Assembly (NCBI GenBank): GCA_019137115.1
Contig: JAGVSV010000112.1
Span: 1 to 27,165, forward strand
Length of the DNA stretch: 27,165 bases
Direction: 5' to 3'
From: Bacillota bacterium
GTDB lineage: Bacteria; Bacillota; Clostridia; Christensenellales; Aristaeellaceae
The first letter of the stretch is position 1, and every line of letters starts with the position of its first letter. The translations under genes were made by a program, and so were the position numbers. Positions 14,048-22,103 of the stretch are shown piece after piece. Below the pieces are notes generated by a model. That model saw only the letters and a program-made list of their open reading frames with translations, was not told the origin of the DNA and made no database searches.

Positions 14048-15625
14048 ATGTCTGTAATCCAGGTCAACCAACTATCGTTCACCTATCCCGGCAGCTATGA
14101 GCCGGTTTTTACCGACCTTACGTTTTCCATGGACACCGACTGGCGCCTGGGGCTGGTGGGGCGCAACGGGCGGGGTAAGACCACGCTGTTGCGGCTGCTG
14201 TCCGGGCAACTGGTGGGCGCGGGCGAGATTGTGGCGTCGGTCGCGTTTGATTTATTCCCATTCGCGGTGGATGAAACGCTGTCGGCGCTTGCTGTGCTGC
14301 GCAACGCGGTGGCGCCGTTTGACGCGTGGGAAGCGCAGATGGAGCGGCTGCTGCTGGAAAAAACGGAAGCGGCCATTGAAGCCTGGGGGCAGATCGAGCA
14401 CGAATACAGCGCCAGCGACGGCTATGTCATCAATGAATTGATTGCCCGCGAGGTGTCCCGCGTGGCGGTGGACCCGGCGGAACTGAGCCGCCCGTTCTCC
14501 TCCTTCAGCCCCGGCGAGCGCACGCGGATGTTGCTGTGCGCGCTGTTTTTGCGCAAGAACCGGTTTCTGCTGATCGACGAACCCACCAACCACCTAGACA
14601 TGGCCGGGCGCGACATCGCGGCGGAGTATCTGGCGCGCAAAAGCGGCTTTCTGCTGGTGTCGCACGACCGCGCGTTTCTGGACAAATCGTTGGATCACAT
14701 CGTGGCGCTGCAGAAAACCGATGTGCGCGTGGAGCAGGGCACCTACTCCAGCTACCGGCGCAACAAGCAGATGCAGGACGATTTCGAGCGCGAAAAGAAC
14801 GAGAAGCTGACGCACGACATCGGCCGGTTGCGGGAATCCAGCCGCCAGAAAGCCCAGTGGAGCGACCGGGTGGAGGCCACCAAAAAGGGCAGCGGCCTGT
14901 ATGACAAGGGGTATGTGGGGCACAAAGCCGCCAAGATGATGAAGCGGTCGCTGACCATCCGCGCGCGCATTGACCGGCAGATCGAGGAAAAGGAAGGGCT
15001 GCTCAAAAACCTGGAATACACCGCGCCCATCTCGCTGCACCCACTGACTCATCCGCTGGACACGCTGCTGCGCATGACCGATGTGACCGCCGGGTATGAC
15101 GCGGCCGCCCCGGTGGTTACCGACCTGTCGCTGCGCATTGCTCGCGGCGAGCGCGTGGCATTGACCGGGCCCAACGGCTCGGGAAAGAGCACGCTGCTCA
15201 AGCTGATGACCGGGGAGCTTTTGCCCTTTGCCGGGCGCATCCACCGCGCCAGCGACCTGGTGATTTCCTATATGCCCCAGTCGGCCGAGCATGTGCACGG
15301 CACGCCGTATGACATGGCGAGGGCGCTGGGGCTGGACATTACGTATTTTCTGACGATGCTGCGCAAGTTCGATTTCCCGCGCGAGGCGTTTGAGCGCGAC
15401 GCGCGCGGCTTTTCGATGGGGCAGAAGAAAAAGCTGGTGCTTGCGGCTTCGATGGCGCAAAGAGCGCACCTGTACATCTGGGACGAGCCGCTGAACTATA
15501 TCGATGTGGAATCCCGCGAGCAGATCGAAGAGATGCTGTCCGAAACCGACGCGGCCATCGTGTTCGTGGAGCACGACCGCCGCTTTGTGGAGAAAATCGC
15601 CACCCGCACCATCGCGCTGGGATAG
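14048..15625 (+). CDS. Lsa-type ABC-F ribosomal protection protein
   Basis: A 525-residue soluble ABC-F protein with two ATPase domains and no membrane part. Domain 1 has Walker A GRNGRGKTT (38-46), signature FSPGER and Walker B LLIDEPTNHLD. The long charged linker (about 215-325, including GSGLYDKGYVGHKAAKMMKRS) is the part that reaches the ribosomal P-site and peptidyl transferase centre in protection factors. Domain 2 has GPNGSGKST, FSMGQKKKL and YIWDEPLNYIDV; the last is a hallmark of the Lsa/Vga group. Such proteins rescue ribosomes from lincosamides, streptogramin A and pleuromutilins. Resistance is inferred, not shown, and other ABC-F paralogues are housekeeping. The ATG at 14048 follows GGGGGC at short spacing. 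A leader peptide upstream suggests drug-inducible expression. Confidence 0.9.
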   Translation: MSVIQVNQLSFTYPGSYEPVFTDLTFSMDTDWRLGLVGRNGRGKTTLLRLLSGQLVGAGEIVASVAFDLFPFAVDETLSALAVLRNAVAPFDAWEAQMERLLLEKTEAAIEAWGQIEHEYSASDGYVINELIAREVSRVAVDPAELSRPFSSFSPGERTRMLLCALFLRKNRFLLIDEPTNHLDMAGRDIAAEYLARKSGFLLVSHDRAFLDKSLDHIVALQKTDVRVEQGTYSSYRRNKQMQDDFEREKNEKLTHDIGRLRESSRQKAQWSDRVEATKKGSGLYDKGYVGHKAAKMMKRSLTIRARIDRQIEEKEGLLKNLEYTAPISLHPLTHPLDTLLRMTDVTAGYDAAAPVVTDLSLRIARGERVALTGPNGSGKSTLLKLMTGELLPFAGRIHRASDLVISYMPQSAEHVHGTPYDMARALGLDITYFLTMLRKFDFPREAFERDARGFSMGQKKKLVLAASMAQRAHLYIWDEPLNYIDVESREQIEEMLSETDAAIVFVEHDRRFVEKIATRTIALG

Positions 15626-15640
15626 AAAGGGGACATACCC

Positions 15641-15991
15641 ATGCCGACCAATGAGGTCGACCGCTATATCGCCCAATACGAGGGGCCGCAGGCGGACATG
15701 CTGCGCGCCCTGCGCGCACTGGTCAAAGAAGCGCTGCCCAACGCAAACGAGAAAATCAGCTGGGGCATGCCGTCGTATGCGCTGTACAACGGCTACGTGT
15801 TCCACTATGCGGCGCACAAAAACCATGTGGGCATCTACCCCGGCCCGCAGGCAATAACGGCGTTCCATGATGAAATCGCGCCCCGCTACAAGATGAGCAA
15901 GGGCGCATTCCAGCTGCCGCTGGGCGAGGAAATCCCCAGGGAGCTGATCTTAAGAGTCCTTCAGTACAGCACGCGGGATGATCAGCGGTAG
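15641..15991 (+). CDS. DUF1801 family protein (YdhG-like)
   Basis: A 116-residue protein of the DUF1801 family, small cytoplasmic proteins sometimes labelled iron chaperones on the strength of B. subtilis YdhG/Fra. Recognisable blocks are EVDRYIAQYEGPQADMLRALR, EKISWGMPSYAL, HVGIYPGPQAI and a KGAFQLPLGEEIPRELI end. The start at 15641 follows GAAAGGGG, 15 bases after the ABC-F stop, so the two are probably co-transcribed. The gene overlaps the convergent DUF3048 gene by 10 bases at the 3' end. No function can be assigned with confidence. Confidence 0.88.
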   Translation: MPTNEVDRYIAQYEGPQADMLRALRALVKEALPNANEKISWGMPSYALYNGYVFHYAAHKNHVGIYPGPQAITAFHDEIAPRYKMSKGAFQLPLGEEIPRELILRVLQYSTRDDQR

Positions 15992-17058
15992 GTCACCTCG
16001 GTCACGTCATTGGTGATCACGATGAACGTTTTGCCTGGCGCCAGCGCCATCTCTCCGCCCTGGTCGTTGAGGAATATGGTGGGCGCGTCCTGCTGTTCGC
16101 GCGTCCAGCCACCGGCGATGTAGCGGCCGTTGGTGAAGATGTCCGCAGCGCCTGATCCCACCATTTCGTTGAGCACCACATAGTTGCCATGCTCATAGGA
16201 AAACGGCGTACGCAGGATGATGACATTGGCAAATGGAATCGGCGTGTCCGGCGCGTTTTTGTCCACATAGGGGCCGCGGATGGTTGTGCGCAGGTAGGCA
16301 TTCTTCGCTTCGTTATAGGTGAACGTGGCGTCGCTCTCCTCATAGGAGCGCGGCTTTTTGGTTTCGCCGTAGTGCAGGATGGTGATCCCGCTGGCAGGTA
16401 CGCCGGACGTGAGCGGAGCACTTGAGAAAAGGAACCCGCGCGGCGCAAACACATGCCCCGCGTCCACCAGGATCTGCCGCATCTGGGCGACGTGCGCGGA
16501 CAGGTTGTGCGGCGGCGCTTTGCCGGGCATGAGGCTGGAGTAGTTGTTGTTGCCGATCAAGTCAAAGTTGAGCCCCGCCCGGTTCAGCCCGCTTTCGCGC
16601 ACCAGCTTGGGCACGTTGGCTGCCTCATTTTTCTCTGCCCCCGGGCTGCCGCAGTAGGAGAAGCCTGCGCCCCAGCTTAAGGCGACATCCACAAACGGGG
16701 TGCGCGCAGAGCGCACGCCGCCGGCCAGTTCCGGCGCATTGTACGCAAACAGCGCCAGCAGCTTGGTGGCCCCGCCGCCGGCGTTGGGCACCTGGTAGAT
16801 CACATCGGCATCCTGAACGCCCCAGTGCGGAAGCGCCGGGGCTTCATTGTCCAGCACCACCACGATGGGCACAAAGGCTTCCGTGGTTGGCAAACCGGTG
16901 GTCAGACTGATGCCGGGCGTTTCCGCCCGCTCCCCCACCACCACGATGGGCAGATCGCGCTGGAGTGCGCCGGGGATCAGCGTGCCCTCCTGGGCATGGG
17001 CGGGGAACAGGGCCAGCGCCAGCAGCGCGGCCAGGCAGATCAGCAGGGGTCGTTTCAT
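15982..17058 (-). CDS. Secreted DUF3048 (YerB-like) protein
   Basis: A 358-residue exported protein. Residues 1-22 form a signal peptide (MKRPLLICLAALLALALF, then PAHA before the cut). There is no lipobox cysteine at the end, whereas B. subtilis YerB is a lipoprotein. The mature part carries the DUF3048 blocks: PIVVVLDNEAPALPHWGVQDADVIYQ, GGATKLLALF, GGVRSARTPFVDVALSW and GSPGAEKNE, then the C-terminal half with GGWTREQQDAPTIFLNDQG and LAPGKTFIVI. Function of the family is unknown; it is thought to act at the cell surface. The ATG at 17058 has AGGAG ten bases ahead. It begins 16 bases after the fucosidase gene, suggesting co-transcription with it. Confidence 0.9.
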   Translation of the reverse strand: MKRPLLICLAALLALALFPAHAQEGTLIPGALQRDLPIVVVGERAETPGISLTTGLPTTEAFVPIVVVLDNEAPALPHWGVQDADVIYQVPNAGGGATKLLALFAYNAPELAGGVRSARTPFVDVALSWGAGFSYCGSPGAEKNEAANVPKLVRESGLNRAGLNFDLIGNNNYSSLMPGKAPPHNLSAHVAQMRQILVDAGHVFAPRGFLFSSAPLTSGVPASGITILHYGETKKPRSYEESDATFTYNEAKNAYLRTTIRGPYVDKNAPDTPIPFANVIILRTPFSYEHGNYVVLNEMVGSGAADIFTNGRYIAGGWTREQQDAPTIFLNDQGGEMALAPGKTFIVITNDVTEVTYR

Positions 17059-17074
17059 GTATGTGCCGCTCCTT

Positions 17075-18376
17075 TTACTCTGAGAGTTCCACCTTGATCA
17101 CGGTATCAGTTTCGTCCGGCAGCACGGGGCTGGGCCCCAGCGACACAAACGCCAGGTCGGGATAGTTGTTGGTGATCCAGTTTTTCTCGACCGGCAGTTC
17201 CGCGCCAGTGGCCAGCAGCCGCGCAGCCTTGACCTTGTCAGCGGCGATGCCGGTGAGGGGCACAAAGCCGATCGGGTTGTCCGTCACGTGGTAGTACAGC
17301 GTGTTGCCCTTGCGGGTGACGCGCCCATAGTCGGGCTTTTCAATGTCGGCGATGCCGCAGCCGTAGATGCTTTCGCCGTTCAGATGCATCCACTTGCCCA
17401 CTTCCTTGAGGATCTCCACCGATTTGGGCGGGATGTTGCCGCGGGCATCGGGTCCTACGTTCAAAAGCAGGTTGCCGCCCTTGGACACGCACTCCACCAG
17501 CTTGCGCACCGCCATGGGCGCGGGCTTGTAGTCGTTGTCGGTGGCGTGGTAGCCCCAGTTGTTGTTCAGCGTGATGCACGCTTCCCAGGTAACCGGGTTG
17601 CCGGCGTGATCGACAATGCCCTCCGGCGGGATGATCTGCTCGGGGCTGACAAAGTCGCCGCTGTAGGGGGTGGGGTTGGCGGATGCCAGGCTGCCAAAGC
17701 CTTCGCCGGACACCTCCAGGCGGTTGTCGGTGAGCACGTCCGGCAGGTGCGAGCGGATCATCTGCATCAGCTCGGTGGCTTTCCATGCCTCGCCGCGCAG
17801 GTCGCCGTAGGAAAAGTCAAACCAGAAGATGTCGATCTTGCCGTAGTTGGTGCACAGCTCCTCGATCTGGCCGTGCATGTACTTCAGATAATTGTCAAAG
17901 TCGTGCTGCTTGCCCTTGTACGCCTCGTTGTCGCGCATCGGGTGCTGCTGGTCGCCATAGTGCGGATAGTCCGGGTGGTGCCAGTCGATGATCGAATAGT
18001 ACAGCCCCACCTTGAGCCCCTCGGCGCGGAACGCCTCGACATATTCGCGCACCAGGTCGCGCCTGGCGGGGGTGTTGGTGGACTTGTAGTCCGTCAACTT
18101 GCTGTCAAACAGGCAGAAGCCGTCGTGGTGTTTGGCCGTGAGCACCGCGTACTTCATGCCGGCTTTTTTGGCCAGCTTCGCCCACGCCCTGGGGTCATAG
18201 TCCACGGGGTTGAACTCGTCAAAGAACGGCTGATAGTCCTCCACCGTGATCTTTTCTCGGCTGCGCACCCATTCGCCGCGCGCGGGAATGGCGTACAGCC
18301 CCCAGTGGATGAACATGCCAAAGCGGTCATGCCGGTACCACTGGACGCGTTTATCATAGGCTGCCCTGTCAAACAT
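17075..18376 (-). CDS. Alpha-L-fucosidase, glycoside hydrolase family 29
   Basis: A 433-residue GH29 retaining alpha-L-fucosidase that releases fucose from glycans. The N-terminal barrel is complete: DRFGMFIHWGLYA, KYAVLTAKHHDGFCLFDS (HHDGF 83-87), GLKVGLYYSIIDWH and the nucleophile region IDIFWFDFSYG with Asp187. A later block, GGNLLLNVGPDARGNIP, is also diagnostic. The C-terminal part is a small beta domain. There is no signal peptide, so it works on oligosaccharides already imported. The ATG at 18376 has AGGAGG nine bases ahead; a TTG two codons earlier is too close to that site. A strong promoter lies just upstream. It leads an apparent two-gene unit with the DUF3048 gene and lies behind an SGNH esterase-like gene. 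Confidence 0.94.
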   Translation of the reverse strand: MFDRAAYDKRVQWYRHDRFGMFIHWGLYAIPARGEWVRSREKITVEDYQPFFDEFNPVDYDPRAWAKLAKKAGMKYAVLTAKHHDGFCLFDSKLTDYKSTNTPARRDLVREYVEAFRAEGLKVGLYYSIIDWHHPDYPHYGDQQHPMRDNEAYKGKQHDFDNYLKYMHGQIEELCTNYGKIDIFWFDFSYGDLRGEAWKATELMQMIRSHLPDVLTDNRLEVSGEGFGSLASANPTPYSGDFVSPEQIIPPEGIVDHAGNPVTWEACITLNNNWGYHATDNDYKPAPMAVRKLVECVSKGGNLLLNVGPDARGNIPPKSVEILKEVGKWMHLNGESIYGCGIADIEKPDYGRVTRKGNTLYYHVTDNPIGFVPLTGIAADKVKAARLLATGAELPVEKNWITNNYPDLAFVSLGPSPVLPDETDTVIKVELSE

Positions 18377-18408
18377 GAGCAAAACCCTCCTTTGTAGTTG
18401 CTGAAACC

Positions 18409-18437
18409 AGTGTACAGGAGCGGGAAGCGGTTGACAA
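18409..18437 (-). promoter_or_regulatory. Predicted sigma-A promoter of the fucosidase gene
   Basis: On the minus strand TTGTCA (18432-18437) and TACACT (18409-18414) lie exactly 17 bases apart, 33 bases upstream of the start codon. It falls in the 107-base gap after the SGNH gene, so the fucosidase can be expressed independently of it. Confidence 0.75.
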
Positions 18438-18483
18438 GTAGGTGCAACGCGAAAAGCCTTGTATCGGCCCAGTTTTTACAACC

Positions 18484-19560
18484 CTACCCCTGCACCAGGA
18501 TGCGCCTGAGCAGCGGGGTGAGCGCGTCGGCCATGCGCAGGAAGCCCAGGTCGGTGGGGTGCACACCGTCCACCGCGCACAGGTCGCGGTCGGTTGCGCC
18601 AAAGAGCACTTGGCCGTCCACGAACCATGCGTTCTGGTCGCCGCTTTCGCGGGCATTGTCATGCGTGCGACGGATGATATCCCGGCGCAGGCGGCTTTCC
18701 TCCGGATGAATGTCAAAGTCCGGACGGCTGAGTATCACGATGGGCAATTCGGGCTGCGCCTCCCGCACGATGTTGAAAAACGGCTCGTGCGTGGCCGCCA
18801 GGTGCGCCACGTCCGGCGCATTGTGGTCATAGTCCACCACGAACACGCTCATGGGCAAGCCGCTGATATAGTGCGCCATATTGGCCTCGCCGCGCCCGCT
18901 GCCGGAGAACCCGAGGTTGACAAGCGGCGCGTCCAGCCGACGCGCGAGGATGGCGGGATAGCTGGAGCCGGCTTTGGACGCGCACCCGCCCTGGGTGATG
19001 GAGGAGCCGTAGAACACCAGCGGCTTTGCGATGCGTGGCGTGCGGCCGGGCCGCACCTGCGCCCCCGGCGGGAACCCCAACAGCAGGTCCGTCACCCCGT
19101 TGTACAGCGGCAGGTACAGCGCGTAGCTGCGCATGCCCCCGGTCAGCGGAATGTGGGCGCTCTGCTTTTCCATGCATCCGTGCCCATCGTTCATCGCGGG
19201 GATCAGGTTGTGCACATTGGCGATGCCCGTGTCCGATTCCGCGAACAGCTGCATGCCGCTTTGCCCGCTGGCAGCGAAATGCGGCATGTTGCCCGTTGCA
19301 CGCAGCGCCCACAGAACGGTGAGGGAGTCCGCGTCGGTGGAGAACCGCACGCAGGCGCCCGACAGATGGTACGCCAGCTCCTGCACGCCCTCGTTGCATT
19401 CGGGCAGGAAGGACACCGGCAACCGGCAGTACACGCCTTTGCCGTTGTCGTGCAGTCCCCACAACGAAAACGGCGGTTCCTGCGGGTCGTACAGGCGCAG
19501 GTCGTTCGGCACGGTATCCGGCAACCGGAAGTTGGGGTCGATCTGATCGATGCGCTTCAT
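18484..19560 (-). CDS. SGNH/GDSL hydrolase (esterase-like) with N-terminal GxDLY-type domain
   Basis: A 358-residue protein of the SGNH hydrolase superfamily. The N-terminal 170 residues look like the beta-rich GxDLY domain that precedes the catalytic domain in carbohydrate-esterase-like members. The catalytic part has block I YGSSITQGG (Ser187), a LGFSGSGRGE block, Asn247 in DYDHNAPD and the Asp331/His334 pair in DGVHPTDLG, so Ser-Asp-His and the oxyanion residues are all intact. It probably removes acyl, likely acetyl, groups from a sugar or glycan. There is no signal peptide. GGAGGGGG precedes the ATG at 19560. Proximity to a fucosidase supports a role in trimming imported, decorated oligosaccharides; the substrate itself is inference. 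Confidence 0.88.
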   Translation of the reverse strand: MKRIDQIDPNFRLPDTVPNDLRLYDPQEPPFSLWGLHDNGKGVYCRLPVSFLPECNEGVQELAYHLSGACVRFSTDADSLTVLWALRATGNMPHFAASGQSGMQLFAESDTGIANVHNLIPAMNDGHGCMEKQSAHIPLTGGMRSYALYLPLYNGVTDLLLGFPPGAQVRPGRTPRIAKPLVFYGSSITQGGCASKAGSSYPAILARRLDAPLVNLGFSGSGRGEANMAHYISGLPMSVFVVDYDHNAPDVAHLAATHEPFFNIVREAQPELPIVILSRPDFDIHPEESRLRRDIIRRTHDNARESGDQNAWFVDGQVLFGATDRDLCAVDGVHPTDLGFLRMADALTPLLRRILVQG

Positions 19561-19591
19561 GGGCTTTCCCCCTCCACTATATTTCGCTGTG

Positions 19592-19616
19592 CAACATTAA
19601 ACCACTTTTAATGTTG
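19592..19616. repeat. 10-bp perfect inverted repeat, possible operator
   Basis: CAACATTAAA (19592-19601), five bases, TTTAATGTTG (19607-19616): all ten base pairs match. It is in the AT-rich 128-base gap between the divergent SGNH and DUF1700-like genes. Each arm contains TTTAAT, which could serve as a -10 box reading outwards, but I find no fitting -35 box. A regulator binding site controlling one or both genes is the simplest reading. Confidence 0.6.
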
Positions 19617-19688
19617 AACTTATACCCGCTTAATGGCGCTGCGCTACATTGAGCATGGAACGACAGCCGACCACGGAAGGAGGGCAAC

Positions 19689-20282
19689 ATGATCACCGCG
19701 CTGGAAACCTATATGGATGCTCTGTATACCGGGATGTATCCCATGCCCAACGAGGAACGCCTGCGCATTGTCAGGGAAACCGCCCAGCGCATCAAGGAGC
19801 GCGCCGCGCGGCTGCAGATGAGCGAGGAGAACCTGCTCAAGGACATGGAAAGCCCGCAGGAAACCGCGCGCAAGTTCCTGTCCCGCTGGCAAAGCCAGCA
19901 AGCGCCGATGGAACGCCCCGCAAAGCAGCCGGAGCCGGAGACGGCACCCGAAGCGCCAGCGCCCGGGTACAAGCCCAAGGCGGGCATGGGCATGGCCAAA
20001 GTGCTGCTGATGGTGTTTCTGTTGCCGGTGCTTTTTCCCCTGCTGATCCTTCCGGTGGTGTTCGTGGTGCTGGGCGTGCTGCTGCCGGTGGTGGGCGTGT
20101 TGAGCGCCGTGACCTCCTTGCTGGGGCTGCCCTTTGCGCATATGTACGTGCTGGGGATGAACGCGCCGCCGGTGGTGGGCCTGGCGCTGAACATCCTGGC
20201 CGGTGTGATGCTGTTCAAACTGGGCCGGCATCTGCTGCGCAAGCTGAGGCCGTATCTGCGCGGTGTGCGCCGCGCGGACTGA
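19689..20282 (+). CDS. DUF1700-like membrane protein
   Basis: A 197-residue protein with two parts. Residues 1-70 are soluble and helical, with a pattern like the HAAS/DUF1700 domain: an ALETYMDALYTGM start, a helix of charged residues and ESPQETARKFL in the place of the family's GSPEELAKEI. A Pro/Glu/Ala-rich linker (75-97) leads to a hydrophobic region (about 103-170) with two or three membrane helices and a basic tail. DUF1700 proteins are often partners of PadR-type regulators in envelope stress; no such regulator is adjacent, so the role is open. GGAGGG lies five bases before the ATG. The gene ends directly against the stop of the convergent exporter gene with no base in between. Confidence 0.6.
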   Translation: MITALETYMDALYTGMYPMPNEERLRIVRETAQRIKERAARLQMSEENLLKDMESPQETARKFLSRWQSQQAPMERPAKQPEPETAPEAPAPGYKPKAGMGMAKVLLMVFLLPVLFPLLILPVVFVVLGVLLPVVGVLSAVTSLLGLPFAHMYVLGMNAPPVVGLALNILAGVMLFKLGRHLLRKLRPYLRGVRRAD

Positions 20283-22103
20283 TCAGTAGGTCTCGAACTG
20301 GGCGTAGTACAGCTGCGCGTAGAAACCGTCCTCGTCCATCAGATCCTCGTGCCGTCCCTGCTCGACGATATTGCCGTCCCTGACCACCAGAATGTTGTCC
20401 GCGTTGCGGATGGTGGACAGGCGGTGCGCGATGACAAAGCTGGTGCGCCCGGCCATCAGGGTGCGCATGGCCTGCTGGATGCGACGCTCGGTCTGGGTGT
20501 CGACATTGGAGGTGGCTTCGTCCAGAATCAGCATGCGGGCGTCGGAGAGCATCGCCCGCGCGATGGTGATCAGTTGCTTCTGCCCCTTGGAGATGTTGAC
20601 CCCGTCATCCCCGATGATGGTGTCGTATCCCTGGGGCAGTTTTGTGATGAAGCTGTGGATCATGGCGGCCTTGGCCACGGCCTCCACCTCTTCCAGCGTG
20701 GCGTCCGAGCGGGCATAGGCGATGTTGTCAAAGATGCTGCCATAGAACAGCCAGCTGTCCTGCAGCACCATGGTATAGGCCCCCCGCAGGCTGGAGCGCG
20801 TGACGTCATAGATGTCGTGCCCGTCCACCGAGATGCTGCCGCTGTCGATGTCATAAAAGCGCATCAGCAGGTTGACCAGCGTGGTCTTCCCGGCACCGGT
20901 AGGTCCGGCAATGGCGATCAGATCGCCGGGCCTGGCGTGCATGCTGAAGTCCTTGATCACCGGCACGTCGGGCAGGTAGCGGAAGTATACGCTGTCGGCC
21001 TTCACGTCGCCGGACGCATCGGTGAGCACCGTGGCGCCCGGGGCGTCGGCGGTTTCGGGCTCCGCGTCAATCAGGCGGAACACACGTTCGGCGGCGGAAA
21101 AGGCGCTTTGCAGCTCGCCCAGGATGCCGGCCAACTCGTTGATGGGGCCGGAAAACCGGCGCGAATACTGCACAAAGGATGAGATATCCCCCAGTCCGAC
21201 GCGCCCGCGCAAAAACAGCAGCGCGCCGAAAATCGAGATCAGCGCCATGGATATGTTGTTGATAAAGCCCACCGAGGGGCCGATCATGGTGCCGTAGTAT
21301 TCGCTGGTGGTATAGGCGGACACGGCTTCCTCGTTCTTTTCGTCAAAGCCGGCGAGCACCTGCGCCTCGCGCCCGTAGGCGCGCGTGGTGCGCTTGCCGC
21401 CCATCATTTCCTCCATGTATCCATTAAGCTCGCCCAACTTCTGGCTGCGCCTGCGGAACAGCGGGCGCGTGCGGCCGGTGATCCACTTGGTGTACACCGC
21501 GGTCAACGGCACCGTCACCACGAACACCAGCGTCAGCGTGGGCTCGATCATCAGCATCATGCCCAGCGACACGGTGACCGTCACCACGCTCTGGATAATC
21601 TGCAACAGGTCGGTGGACAGGCTTTCGTTGACGGTGTCCACGTCATAGCTGATCACGCTGATGATTTCGCCGGCCTGGTATTTGTCAAAGAAGTTGACCG
21701 GCAGGGACACCAGCTTGTCAAACACGTCCTTGCGCATGCGGTAGATGATGTTGCGGGTCATGCGCAGCGTGATGCGGGAGAGCATATAGCCCAGCAACGA
21801 GGACAGCGCGTAGCTGCCGGCCATCAGCGCGCTGTAGCGCCACACCAGCGGGAAGTTGGCTTCGCCGGCGCCGATGCCGATGGCGTCAATCGCCAGACCC
21901 GACAGCCGCGGGCCCACCAGCCCCACGGAAGAGGACAAAAACGTGAGCAGCATCGCCAGCAGCAGCAGCGCGCGGTTGCGCCCCAGATAGGACCACAGGC
22001 GCTTCAAAATCTGCTTGCGCGGCATGCGCGCGGTCGGCAGGGCGCGGCGGTCGCCGTTGGTTTCCATGCGGCTCAAGCGGCCGCCGCGGATCATGCGGGA
22101 CAT
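20283..22103 (-). CDS. Heterodimeric multidrug-type ABC exporter, subunit with the catalytic Walker B Glu
   Basis: A 606-residue half-transporter: about six membrane helices (residues 45-330) fused to an ATPase domain. Walker A is GPTGAGKTT, Walker B is MLILDEATSNVD with the catalytic Glu, and the switch His is present (FVIAHRLST). Its signature reads ISKGQ rather than LSGGQ. The partner gene has the opposite pattern, so the pair fits heterodimeric exporters such as TM287/288 and BmrCD, with one consensus and one degenerate ATP site. The ATG at 22103 has GGAGG seven bases ahead and shares its A with the stop of the upstream subunit gene. It is the last gene of the marR operon. Substrates are probably hydrophobic drugs or lipids, but this is inferred. 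Confidence 0.94.
   Translation of the reverse strand: MSRMIRGGRLSRMETNGDRRALPTARMPRKQILKRLWSYLGRNRALLLLAMLLTFLSSSVGLVGPRLSGLAIDAIGIGAGEANFPLVWRYSALMAGSYALSSLLGYMLSRITLRMTRNIIYRMRKDVFDKLVSLPVNFFDKYQAGEIISVISYDVDTVNESLSTDLLQIIQSVVTVTVSLGMMLMIEPTLTLVFVVTVPLTAVYTKWITGRTRPLFRRRSQKLGELNGYMEEMMGGKRTTRAYGREAQVLAGFDEKNEEAVSAYTTSEYYGTMIGPSVGFINNISMALISIFGALLFLRGRVGLGDISSFVQYSRRFSGPINELAGILGELQSAFSAAERVFRLIDAEPETADAPGATVLTDASGDVKADSVYFRYLPDVPVIKDFSMHARPGDLIAIAGPTGAGKTTLVNLLMRFYDIDSGSISVDGHDIYDVTRSSLRGAYTMVLQDSWLFYGSIFDNIAYARSDATLEEVEAVAKAAMIHSFITKLPQGYDTIIGDDGVNISKGQKQLITIARAMLSDARMLILDEATSNVDTQTERRIQQAMRTLMAGRTSFVIAHRLSTIRNADNILVVRDGNIVEQGRHEDLMDEDGFYAQLYYAQFETY

Noticed and set aside
14594..15868. Minus-strand frame of about 420 codons opposite the ABC-F gene
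   Set aside because: Complement shadow of a gene with clear Walker and signature motifs.
19561..19688. Clear sigma-A promoters for the SGNH and DUF1700-like genes
   Set aside because: TTTAAT and TATAGT boxes are present but none has a -35 box at 16-18 bases, so I did not call a promoter.
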